From contig NZ_VIRM01000024.1 in assembly GCF_006874475.1 (NCBI RefSeq), positions 57,287 through 121,286 of the forward strand: a stretch of DNA of 64,000 nt, given 5' to 3'. The notes under the pieces were generated by a model, which ran no database searches, was not told the DNA's origin, and saw only the letters and a program-made list of their open reading frames with translations. Positions 46,459 to 53,466 of the stretch are shown in pieces (position 1 is the stretch's first letter; the number at the start of each line of letters is the position of its first letter). Source of the DNA: Microbispora hainanensis (lineage in GTDB: Bacteria > Actinomycetota > Actinomycetes > Streptosporangiales > Streptosporangiaceae). Both the position numbers and the translations under genes were made by a program.

Positions 46459-47185
46459 TCTCCTGCTCCTTTGGGCTCGGTGGCTCGGTTGGCCGCACCA
46501 TCGGCGGATAGAGGACTGTGCGCGGACCGGCCCGGAACAGGCGAGCGGGCCGGCCGGTGGCTTTGCGGGCTGTCCCTGCCGGGACGATGAAGCCTTCGGT
46601 CTTCTGGACCTTGCGATAGAAGTTCCTGGGGTCGAGCGGGATCCCCCAGACCGCCTCGTACACGTCCTGCAGATCGGTGATGGTGAATGTCGGTCCGCAG
46701 AAGGCCGTGGCGAGGGAGGAGTGTTCAAGCTTGGCGCGAGCGCGCTCTACACCATCCGAGATGATGCGCCGGTGGTCGAAGGCGAGCGTGAGGTCGTCGG
46801 CGAGCACCCCTTCGACGGGTTGCCATCCTGCATCGGCCGCATCCGTTCCCGCGGTCGGCTCCGGCAGGCGGGGTGCGATGGCCAGGTACGCCACCGATAC
46901 GACTCGGCCACGTGGGTCGCGCCCCGGGTCTCCGTACACGCCCAGTTGTTCGAGGCGGAGGGTTTCGACGTCGAGGTCGGCCTCCTCCGCCAGCTCCCGG
47001 TGAGCCGCGGCGGTGATCTCTTCCTCGGCGTGCTGGAGGAACCCGCCGGGTAGCGCGAGAGCACCCTTGTACGGCTCGATACCGCGTTCGACGAGCAGTA
47101 CGTGCAGGCGCGACCGGCGCAACGTCAGGATCACCAGATCGACCGCGAGGAGAACGACGGGCGGCACCCATTGGTCCTCGGTCAT
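46451..47185 (-). CDS. Nudix-winged-helix regulator (NrtR-like)
   Basis: A 244-residue protein with a Nudix domain (about 8-140) and a C-terminal winged helix (about 150-225, with FTITDLQDVYEAVWGIPLDP then NFYRKVQKTEGFI), the NrtR architecture. NrtR proteins sense ADP-ribose and repress NAD genes. The Nudix box GGFLQHAEEE then ITAAAHRELAEEADL (47-71) has one residue more than GX5EX7REUXEE between its Glu and REL, so catalysis is doubtful and a sensing role more likely. It is the first gene of the operon and has a TTT-TGTCA-ATC-TGACA-AAA-like dyad 16 nt before its start. Its stop overlaps the nucleosidase start. Confidence 0.82.
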   Translation of the reverse strand: MTEDQWVPPVVLLAVDLVILTLRRSRLHVLLVERGIEPYKGALALPGGFLQHAEEEITAAAHRELAEEADLDVETLRLEQLGVYGDPGRDPRGRVVSVAYLAIAPRLPEPTAGTDAADAGWQPVEGVLADDLTLAFDHRRIISDGVERARAKLEHSSLATAFCGPTFTITDLQDVYEAVWGIPLDPRNFYRKVQKTEGFIVPAGTARKATGRPARLFRAGPRTVLYPPMVRPTEPPSPKEQESE

Positions 47186-47200
47186 GCGGCTGAGACTAGC

Positions 47201-47221
47201 TTTTTGTCAATCTGACAGAAA
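47201..47221. promoter_or_regulatory. Dyad before the Nudix-regulator operon
   Basis: TGTCA (47205-47209) and TGACA (47213-47217) with spacer ATC are flanked by TTT and AAA; 8 of 9 pairs match in the 21-bp dyad centred at 47211. It lies 16 nt upstream of the operon's first start codon in AT-rich DNA, and is the likely autoregulatory operator of the NrtR-like protein. Confidence 0.6.
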
Positions 47222-47351
47222 TAGCCGCGAGGTAAGACGTGTCAGTCCCCGGAATGAGGCCGAGGGGCCACGTCCCGTCGTTCTCCCCGGTGCGGGCTGC
47301 AGCGTCAGGAGCCAATCCGGGGCGGCCTGCCGTTGCTGCTGTTCGCCACGG

Positions 47352-49262
47352 TCAGCGGGGCGTTTCGCCGGTCAGGAACTCGTTCAGCGCCGTGATGATG
47401 ACCTCCCGGGCCTCCGGACGTGTGAGGGCTTCCGGCTGGAACGACGGGTACTTGCCGTAGTCGGCGGATTCGAGCTGGTCGCGGAGGTGGGCCGATCTCG
47501 GAAGGACGCTGAGCCTCTCGGCGAGTCGTGTCATACGTTCTCGTGAAGCGCCGTGACTGCGTATGGACCCGAAGTTGACGGCCAGGACCGACTTGGCCGG
47601 CCCTGTGTAGATGCTCCACACGGATGCCTTGTCGGAGCCGAGGTTGAACCAGGCGGTGACCGAGGGATACTCGCCTTCGCCGAAGTAGTACTCATGGAAG
47701 GACGGGTGGCTCTCGGCATGACGGTAGACGGCCAGCAGCGTGTCGCGCACTCCGGCGGGGCAGTACTCCTCCACGGCCTGGAGGAAGCTGGGCTCGTCCC
47801 ACGCGCGCTTTCCCCGCGGGCCTGTGGCCGGTTCCGCCTGAGCGGTCACCGGGGCGGCTCGCAGCTCACCGGCGGCGTCGGGGGTCATAGCGGGAAGGGG
47901 ATCTCCGAGGGCTTGCTGGATGGCGATGGCCATCGCTTCGAGCCACTCGATGGTCGCCTCCGCCTCGGCGGCGGTGATCGGAGCCTTCTGCCCGGGGCGT
48001 TGCGGGTCGTGGTCGGCGGTGTGGGCGATGTTGTTCCTGCGCCAGGCGATCTCCCGCAGCCTCGTACGGACGCCGTCCGCGGTGATCGGGCTCCTGGCGT
48101 CCTGGTCGGTCAGGACCTCGGCGACCTTCACCCAGAGGTTCACCGTGCTGACGTACGCGAACCCTTCCTTGATCTTCTCTGGATTCTGGAAGGTCATGAA
48201 GGAGAAATGCTTCTCCAGGTGGGCGCGGAAGCTGTCCCCGAGAGGTTCGTCGTGATGGTGAACCCTCTCGAACAGCTCAACAGGGATGCTCAGGTTGCTG
48301 AACTTGGGAGGACGGCGCACTTCCGGACTCAGGGCCAGAGCAACGGCCCGGTCGACGATCTCGCGCGTGACCCAGTGGTCGAGGGCCGCCACGGCCTGGG
48401 TCCAGGCGGCGCGGTAGAGGTCGGTGACGTCGAAGGAGCCGACCGCGAGTCGTTCCAGATTGCGACCCCCGTCCACGAGTTGCCGGGCGTACTGGAGGTT
48501 CTGCTGGAACTGCTCGAACGCGGCAGGAGTCGGATCGGGCGGAGGCGGAGGCTGGGGACCTCCCACGGGTGGCAGGGCGACGCCGTCCTCGGCGAGCATC
48601 GCGCGGAGGCGATCGGCGGTGATGTGCCGCTGCGGGTCGGCTCGGCCGGCGTGGTCGAAGGTCAGGCCTTCCTTTTCGAGCACCTCACGCGGATCATCGG
48701 TCCGTTCCGGGTCCGGCCATCGGAACTGCTGGGAGATCCGTCCTCCCGACTGCAGGACGCGATGCGCGCTGCCGACGTCGGTGCTTTCGGCCATGAAGCC
48801 CCCGACTGCCTGTGCCGACATGCCCACCAGGGCCGCGAGGTCGCCATACGTGGTCCAGTAGCCCGGCTCCAGACGCTCCAGGGCCTGCAGGACGCTGCTC
48901 CAGCGGGGGTCGCGGTAAACGCGTACCTGCGGCGGCAGTCGCCTCGCGCGGTATTGGCGCACCATTTCCTGATAGAGCTCGGTGCCCTCGAAGTCGTCGA
49001 GCGCGCGGATTCCCGCTTCGGTGATGGCCCAGCCGTTCCGCTTGGTCATCCAGCCGATCGAGGCGGCCTCGCCCGTGCGAAAGCCCAGTTGCGCCCACCA
49101 CCGCGCCTGGCCGTGGGCGTTGGGCCCCCGGAGCTCCGCAGGAATCGTCACTCTGCTTTCGACTTCCTTCCGAACTTCTTCGGGCCGCAGCGGCCGTCCG
49201 GCTTCACGCAGGATCTCGAACGTGGCACGGAGAACGGGAGAAATCTGATCGGCATAGGCCAT
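47352..49262 (-). CDS. Mrr_N / alkyltransferase-like / HEPN multidomain protein
   Basis: A 636-residue protein. Residues 1-95 look like the Mrr N-terminal winged helix (ISPVLRATFEILREAGRPLR, WMTKRNGWAITEAGIRAL). Residues 115-225 match an alkyltransferase-like DNA-binding domain (PGYWTTYGDLAALVGMSAQA, then SAHRVLQSGGRIS), with Ala166 in place of the alkyl-acceptor Cys of PCHRV. After a Pro-rich linker (230-247), residues about 250-460 look like a RiboL-PSP-HEPN domain with the RNase motif RNNIAH (409-414, Rx4H). A C-terminal domain (about 490-636) is unrecognised. I infer a nucleic-acid-sensing toxin or defence RNase. Start ATG 49262 is preferred over 49343, with AGGA upstream. Confidence 0.72.
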   Translation of the reverse strand: MAYADQISPVLRATFEILREAGRPLRPEEVRKEVESRVTIPAELRGPNAHGQARWWAQLGFRTGEAASIGWMTKRNGWAITEAGIRALDDFEGTELYQEMVRQYRARRLPPQVRVYRDPRWSSVLQALERLEPGYWTTYGDLAALVGMSAQAVGGFMAESTDVGSAHRVLQSGGRISQQFRWPDPERTDDPREVLEKEGLTFDHAGRADPQRHITADRLRAMLAEDGVALPPVGGPQPPPPPDPTPAAFEQFQQNLQYARQLVDGGRNLERLAVGSFDVTDLYRAAWTQAVAALDHWVTREIVDRAVALALSPEVRRPPKFSNLSIPVELFERVHHHDEPLGDSFRAHLEKHFSFMTFQNPEKIKEGFAYVSTVNLWVKVAEVLTDQDARSPITADGVRTRLREIAWRRNNIAHTADHDPQRPGQKAPITAAEAEATIEWLEAMAIAIQQALGDPLPAMTPDAAGELRAAPVTAQAEPATGPRGKRAWDEPSFLQAVEEYCPAGVRDTLLAVYRHAESHPSFHEYYFGEGEYPSVTAWFNLGSDKASVWSIYTGPAKSVLAVNFGSIRSHGASRERMTRLAERLSVLPRSAHLRDQLESADYGKYPSFQPEALTRPEAREVIITALNEFLTGETPR

Positions 49263-49302
49263 GGGGGATTCCTGCCTTTCGACTGTCGCCTCGGCAGGAT
49301 AA

Positions 49303-49328
49303 ACAAGGGCGCGGTCGAAATCCCTTGT
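49303..49328. promoter_or_regulatory. Inverted repeat before the HEPN gene
   Basis: ACAAGGG (49303-49309) and CCCTTGT (49322-49328) form a perfect 7-bp inverted repeat with a 12-bp spacer, in the 161-bp gap between the HEPN gene and the divergent patatin gene, 41 nt before the HEPN start. Possible operator. Confidence 0.4.
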
Positions 49329-49423
49329 CTTACGTAACCCCACACCCCTTCGTACGGCGGGTGAAACGGGGGCGTACGGGTAGGAGGGGGAACCGGGGCC
49401 GGGGGAACGTGGGGAAGCGGCCG

Positions 49424-50398
49424 ATGACGACGGCGTTCATCCTGTGGGGAGGCGGCAGCCTGGGAGCCGCGCAGGTCGGCATGCTCCGCGCGCTCACCGC
49501 TCACGGGATCCGCGCCGACATGGTGGTGGGCGCCTCAATCGGGGCGCTCAACGGCGCCTATTACGCCTCCCGCCCCGACGCCGGAGGCGTGGAGGAGCTG
49601 GCGCGGCTGTGGCTGTCGGTGAGCAGCCACGACGTTTATCCGGTGAGCGGGCCCGACGTGCTCCGTACCTTGGCCGGAAACCTTCCCCTTCATCCCCTGC
49701 GGGGAGCCCTGCAGGCGCTGGGTGTGCTCAACTACACGTTCCCGGTCAACCCTGCCACGCTGGTCGCGGCGCTGCTGGGCCGTCGGAACTACCTGTTCGA
49801 GAACTCTTCCCTGCGGCGGTTCCTCGAACGCATCCTGCCGATCCGCACCCTGGAGGAGACGCGGGTTCCGCTGTCGGTGCTCACCGCGGACGTGCGGACG
49901 GGGCGGCCGGTGATCCTTTCGCGAGGGCCCGCGTTGCCGGCCCTGCTGGCCAGCACCGCGATCCCGGCCCTGTATCCCACCGTGGCGATCGGCGACCACG
50001 TGCTCATGGACGGCGGCGTCGCCGACCTGACCACACTGGACTACGCGGTGGACGCGGGGGCCGACGAGGCGTACCTGCTGGCGCCCGGGTTCTCCTGCCA
50101 CCTGCCGGCCGCGCCGTCGACGGCGATCGCCATGGCCCTGCACGGCTACAACCTGCTGAGCGAGCAGCGCATCAGCGCCTCGATCAGGCACAACACGCGG
50201 CGGACACGCCTGCACGTGCTGCCGCCGCTGTGCCCGGTGGAGGTGTTGCCCGTCGACTTCCGGGGTACGGCCGACATGATCGATCGAGCGACCCTGTCGA
50301 CCGCCCACTGGCTGGAGCGGCGCGAACCGCATCCCCGCCTCGCCCGCCCGCTCGGCCCTCCGCACGGCGAGCACCACCTACGACGCGGGCCGGCCTGA
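49424..50398 (+). CDS. Patatin-like phospholipase
   Basis: A 324-residue patatin-family lipid acyl hydrolase. Oxyanion loop GGGSLGAAQVGMLRAL near residue 8, nucleophile Ser in VVGASIGALNGAYYA near 41, and catalytic Asp in VLMDGGVADLTTLDYAV near 195. No signal peptide or membrane helix, so probably cytosolic. Patatins in actinomycetes act in membrane lipid turnover and some are effectors of defence systems; its place beside the HEPN gene may or may not matter. ATG 49424 has GGGGAAG about 8 nt upstream. Confidence 0.88.
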   Translation: MTTAFILWGGGSLGAAQVGMLRALTAHGIRADMVVGASIGALNGAYYASRPDAGGVEELARLWLSVSSHDVYPVSGPDVLRTLAGNLPLHPLRGALQALGVLNYTFPVNPATLVAALLGRRNYLFENSSLRRFLERILPIRTLEETRVPLSVLTADVRTGRPVILSRGPALPALLASTAIPALYPTVAIGDHVLMDGGVADLTTLDYAVDAGADEAYLLAPGFSCHLPAAPSTAIAMALHGYNLLSEQRISASIRHNTRRTRLHVLPPLCPVEVLPVDFRGTADMIDRATLSTAHWLERREPHPRLARPLGPPHGEHHLRRGPA

Positions 50399-50405
50399 TC
50401 GGTGG

Positions 50406-50921
50406 TCACGACCAGAGTTCGAACGGCTCGCTGAGCTTCTCCCCGGCCAGGAAGGCGGTCAGCAAGCGGGGAAGACTCCGGGGATAGAACGGTTTGGAGC
50501 TGGCCACCACTTCGGGGATCGGCCACCAGCGGAAGTCGAAGTAGTCCTCGCGCTCGTAGTCGAGGCGCCCGGTCTCGTCGATCAGGTCGCCGGCCTGGTC
50601 AAGGCGTACCTCGACCACGACCTCATGCTGGAGATGCCGCCGGTCGCGGTGCCGGAACGACGCGGTCCGGCTCCAGTTCGGCGGCCCGACCTGTTCGGGG
50701 GAGATGATGATGCCGGTCTCTTCGCGCAGTTCCCGCGCCGCGGTTTCCCGGTAGGTCTCGCCCTCGTCGACGCCGCCTCCGGGTAGTTCCCACCACTGGC
50801 CGAGTTCCGGCGCGGTCGGTTCATGAGTGTGGAAAAGCAGGATGCGGTCGCCGGTATCGCGAAGCACGATGCGAACCGCGTCACGTTCGAAGATCGGCAA
50901 GTCCTGGGGGATCTCGACCAT
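50406..50921 (-). CDS. Nudix hydrolase
   Basis: A 171-residue Nudix hydrolase. The full Nudix box GGGVDEGETYRETAARELRE then ETGI matches GX5EX7REUXEEXGU, so Mg-dependent hydrolysis of a nucleoside-diphosphate-linked compound is expected. RWWPIPEVVAS in the later half is common in this family. ATG 50921 (MVEIPQDL) is chosen with AAAGG upstream; ATG 50972 is in frame and possible. It converges on the patatin gene with a 7-bp gap. Confidence 0.85.
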   Translation of the reverse strand: MVEIPQDLPIFERDAVRIVLRDTGDRILLFHTHEPTAPELGQWWELPGGGVDEGETYRETAARELREETGIIISPEQVGPPNWSRTASFRHRDRRHLQHEVVVEVRLDQAGDLIDETGRLDYEREDYFDFRWWPIPEVVASSKPFYPRSLPRLLTAFLAGEKLSEPFELWS

Positions 50922-51113
50922 GACCAGACCTTTCGCCTCGGGAGTGCCTGCCAAGCGTCGTGGAGCCGTCATGGCCCGATCGGCGCACTGACGATCTCCG
51001 GCTCCCCGCTGCCGGGGCAGCGTACGGGGATCGTCTCGCAGATGCGCCGCGAGCGCCGTAGAGGTCCGACCGGGAACCTCTCCGAGATGCGGACCGCCCC
51101 CCGCCTGGGCAAG

Positions 51114-51119
51114 TACGAT
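51114..51119 (+). promoter_or_regulatory. -10 box of leaderless DUF4916-type gene
   Basis: TACGAT ends 6 nt before GTG 51126, with no ribosome site. Typical leaderless layout; it decides the start at 51126 over the ATG at 51135. Confidence 0.5.
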
Positions 51120-51125
51120 CGAGCC

Positions 51126-51662
51126 GTGACCGAAATGACCGAAACGACGCCAGGCTGGCTTGCTCCCGACGAGATCGAGTCGGTGCGGGGCCGGATGCCG
51201 ATCCTGTACGTGGACGCAGTGCCGGTGCGCGTGGACGACACGGGCACCGTGACCCGCGTCGGCCTGCTGCTGCGGATCGGCGCCGACGGCACCGTGAGCC
51301 GGGCGCTGGTGTCCGGGCGGGTGTACTACCACGAGCGCATCCGCGACGCGCTCCTGCGCCACCTGGAGAAGGATCTCGGGCCGGTCGCGCTGCCGAGCGT
51401 GCCGGTCTCGCCGACGCCGTTCACGGTGGCGGAGTACTTCCCCACTCCGGGGGTCACGCCGTTCCACGATCCCCGCCAGCACGCGGTCTCCCTGGCGTAC
51501 ATCGTCCCGGTGCGCGGCGACTGCCGGCCCCGCCAGGACGCGCTGGACCTGGAGTGGTTCACGCCCGAGGAGGCGGCCTCCCCGATCGTGCAGCAGGAGA
51601 TGACCGGCGGCCAGGGCGTGCTGCTCAAGCAGGCGCTCGCCTACGTCGGCCGTCTCACCTGA
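51126..51662 (+). CDS. Nudix-like protein of the DUF4916 type
   Basis: A 178-residue protein matching an actinobacterial Nudix-fold family (DUF4916 type, as I remember it). The start GWLAPDEIESVRGRMPILYV and the segment AEYFPTPGVTPFHDPRQHAV are characteristic. The canonical Nudix box is degenerate: the RIRDALLRHLEKDLG helix lacks the REUXEE glutamates, so hydrolase activity is uncertain. EWFTPEEAASP resembles the usual C-terminal Nudix segment. The 3' end overlaps the convergent pseudogene by 8 nt. Confidence 0.75.
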   Translation: MTEMTETTPGWLAPDEIESVRGRMPILYVDAVPVRVDDTGTVTRVGLLLRIGADGTVSRALVSGRVYYHERIRDALLRHLEKDLGPVALPSVPVSPTPFTVAEYFPTPGVTPFHDPRQHAVSLAYIVPVRGDCRPRQDALDLEWFTPEEAASPIVQQEMTGGQGVLLKQALAYVGRLT

Positions 51663-52087
51663 TCCGGGGCCACTCCTCCGCGAAGGCGGGGCCGAGCGCC
51701 CTCGTCAGCCGTTCCAGCCAGTCACAGCGATCACCGGTGACCTGCGGATATTCGGCGCGGAACTCGTTCCAGTCGACATCGAGGGAACGGATCGTCTCCG
51801 GGCCGAACTCGTCGGCCTCGCGCTCCCCGAGCGCGTCGCGCAGAACCCCGTACAGAAGATCACGGGGGAGCGCCACGCGCTCGGCGAGCAGGACGGCGTC
51901 GTAGAGGTCCTTGCCCTGCGGCCAGATGTCGGGACGCCAGCCAGAGCAGCTTCCACGCCAGCGATACCTCGGGGGTGGCCGGCCACCTGACCGCAGGGAC
52001 GTCGGCTCGTCCCAGCGGCGGGGCGTGGCGCTGCAACAGGATCGTGTCGATGAGCGGCTCCAGCAGCGGGCGGTCGTACGCGGTCAC
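51655..52087 (-). pseudogene. Frameshifted nucleotidyltransferase-like (AbiEii-type) fragment
   Basis: From GTG 52087, overlapping the ADP-ribosylglycohydrolase stop as GTGA, the frame reads VTAYDRPLLEPLIDTILLQR and SLAWKLLWLAS, then breaks at a GGG run on the plus strand (51931-51933). Removing one base there restores DIWPQGKDLYDAVLLAERVA then LPRDLLYG and continues to the stop at 51655. The WKLLWL-PQGKDLYDAVLLAE pattern is that of nucleotidyltransferase AbiEii-type proteins, of which this would be a part of about 143 residues. The break may be real or a homopolymer sequencing error. Confidence 0.65.
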
Positions 52088-52749
52088 CGATCCGCCGGAA
52101 CTCCGGCCGTGGAGTGCGGCCAGGAACCGTCCGCCGTCTCCGGGCGCAGACCGGCCGGCACCTCGGCCCAGCCGGGCAGCGGTTCCATGCGGCGCAGCCA
52201 GTCGCGCGGCAGTCCGCCGAGCCCGGTGCGGCCACCCAGGACGCCGCCGACGATCGCGCAGGTGGTGTCGACGTCGCCGCCCGCCGTCGCCGTCGTCCAG
52301 ATCGCCCGTTCGACGTCGTCGAGGTGCCGGGCCGCCGCCCACAGGGTGAACGGCAGGGTGTCGTGCGCCGCTGTGTTCCGGCCGTTGCCCAGAGCACGGG
52401 CCGCGAGCACAGGATCGGCGATGGTGAGCAGCCGCCGGGCCGCGCCGATCCCGTCCCGTACGCCGCCGGGCGGTGTGCCGGTGGCCGGGCCGTAGCCGCG
52501 GTCGAAGTCGTGGTGCGCGGCGAACGAGGCCGCCAGCGCGTCCTGGTCGACCATGCCCCGGCCGGCCAGCAGGCGGTAGAGCGAGCAGGCCATCTCCGTG
52601 TCGTCGGTCCACTGCCAGGGCCCGGGCGGCAGAGTGCGGGCGGCGAGCGCCTCGCGGTTGGCGGGCACGAAGAACTGGGAACCGAGCGCGTCGCCCAATG
52701 CCAGGCCGTACAGGGATGCGGTCGCGCGCGTGAGGGGATCGGATGCCAT
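52084..52749 (-). CDS. ADP-ribosylglycohydrolase-like protein with internal deletion
   Basis: A 221-residue ADP-ribosylglycohydrolase-like protein; full relatives have about 290-310. The first metal site, WTDDTEMACSL, and the second, GGDVDTTCAIVGGVLGG, are both present. However, ALGNGRNTAAHDTLPF joins directly what are normally two separate Gly-Asn-Gly segments, so about 70-80 central residues appear to be missing, including the stretch with the usual SAEVTHxH segment. It may be inactive. It lies 39 bp after the DUF4291 gene on the same strand and overlaps the frameshifted nucleotidyltransferase gene. Confidence 0.72.
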   Translation of the reverse strand: MASDPLTRATASLYGLALGDALGSQFFVPANREALAARTLPPGPWQWTDDTEMACSLYRLLAGRGMVDQDALAASFAAHHDFDRGYGPATGTPPGGVRDGIGAARRLLTIADPVLAARALGNGRNTAAHDTLPFTLWAAARHLDDVERAIWTTATAGGDVDTTCAIVGGVLGGRTGLGGLPRDWLRRMEPLPGWAEVPAGLRPETADGSWPHSTAGVPADR

Positions 52750-52788
52750 CGCCGCCAGTCTGGCACAGGCCGGGAGACGGGGCCCTGC

Positions 52789-53352
52789 TCAGGCGGCGCC
52801 GATGACGGCGGCGAGGGCGGGCGGCAGCGGATAGGGCCGTTCGGCGGGCGGTGCGGAGGCGCCCGCCCGGACCGCGCCGAGTGTGTCTGTGATGTCGGTG
52901 ACGGAGACGATCCACTGGTCGGCGTAGCGGTCGACGGCCTCGCGCGACAGGCCGATCTGGATCGACCGGTACGGCAGCGGGTTCAGGTGGGCGTCACGCT
53001 CGGGATCCCACTGGATCCGCACGGGGCTGTCTCGGAGCCGGGCGGACCACGAGGCGTGGTCGTCGCCGGGACCGGGATGACTGGGACAGGAACGGGCGAG
53101 CGCCCATTCGAAGCCGTCGCGGGTGATCTCGACGGCGAGCACGCGGGTCTGGCCGGGCTTGGCGGCCCAGCCGCTGCGATACATCATCCAGTGGAACGAC
53201 GGCTTGATCCAGGTCATCCGCTCCCGCTTGAACGGCGGCACGAACCTCTGAGCCGCGACGGCTCTGACGGCGATCGCCGGATCGTAGGCCTGGTAGACGG
53301 TGACGGCCTCCTCGCTGTAGGCGGCACGGATCTGCCTGTAGGGGACGTTCAT
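52789..53352 (-). CDS. DUF4291 family protein
   Basis: A 187-residue protein of the DUF4291 family. The family's core is easy to see: VPYRQIRAAYSEEAVTVYQA near the start, PPFKRERMTWIKPSFHWMMY in the middle, and RSGWAAKPGQTRVLAVEITR after it. Biochemical role is not established as far as I know. It is directly upstream of the ADP-ribosylglycohydrolase-like gene, which fits the idea of ADP-ribose chemistry, but that is inference from context. ATG 53352 (MNVPYRQ) is chosen because the family begins there; GTG 53370 is an alternative. Confidence 0.82.
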   Translation of the reverse strand: MNVPYRQIRAAYSEEAVTVYQAYDPAIAVRAVAAQRFVPPFKRERMTWIKPSFHWMMYRSGWAAKPGQTRVLAVEITRDGFEWALARSCPSHPGPGDDHASWSARLRDSPVRIQWDPERDAHLNPLPYRSIQIGLSREAVDRYADQWIVSVTDITDTLGAVRAGASAPPAERPYPLPPALAAVIGAA

Positions 53353-53421
53353 GCCGCAGAGTGTCCCCACGCCCGGTCGCGGCGGGCAACCGGTTATCGC
53401 CGTGCCCGGCGGAGCTTCGGC

Positions 53422-53454
53422 CGCGCCGCCGCCGATGGAGGCGGCGGCGGCGCG
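53422..53454 (-). terminator. GC-rich terminator of the phosphatase gene
   Basis: CGCGCCGCCGCC (53422-53433) pairs perfectly with GGCGGCGGCGCG (53443-53454). It begins 12 nt after the alkaline phosphatase stop on the minus strand. No T tract. Confidence 0.45.
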
Positions 53455-53466
53455 ACGAACGGCCGA

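Noticed and set aside
46451..47185. Active Nudix hydrolase
   Set aside because: One extra residue in the Nudix box and a C-terminal winged helix favour an NrtR-like sensor; catalysis is left open.
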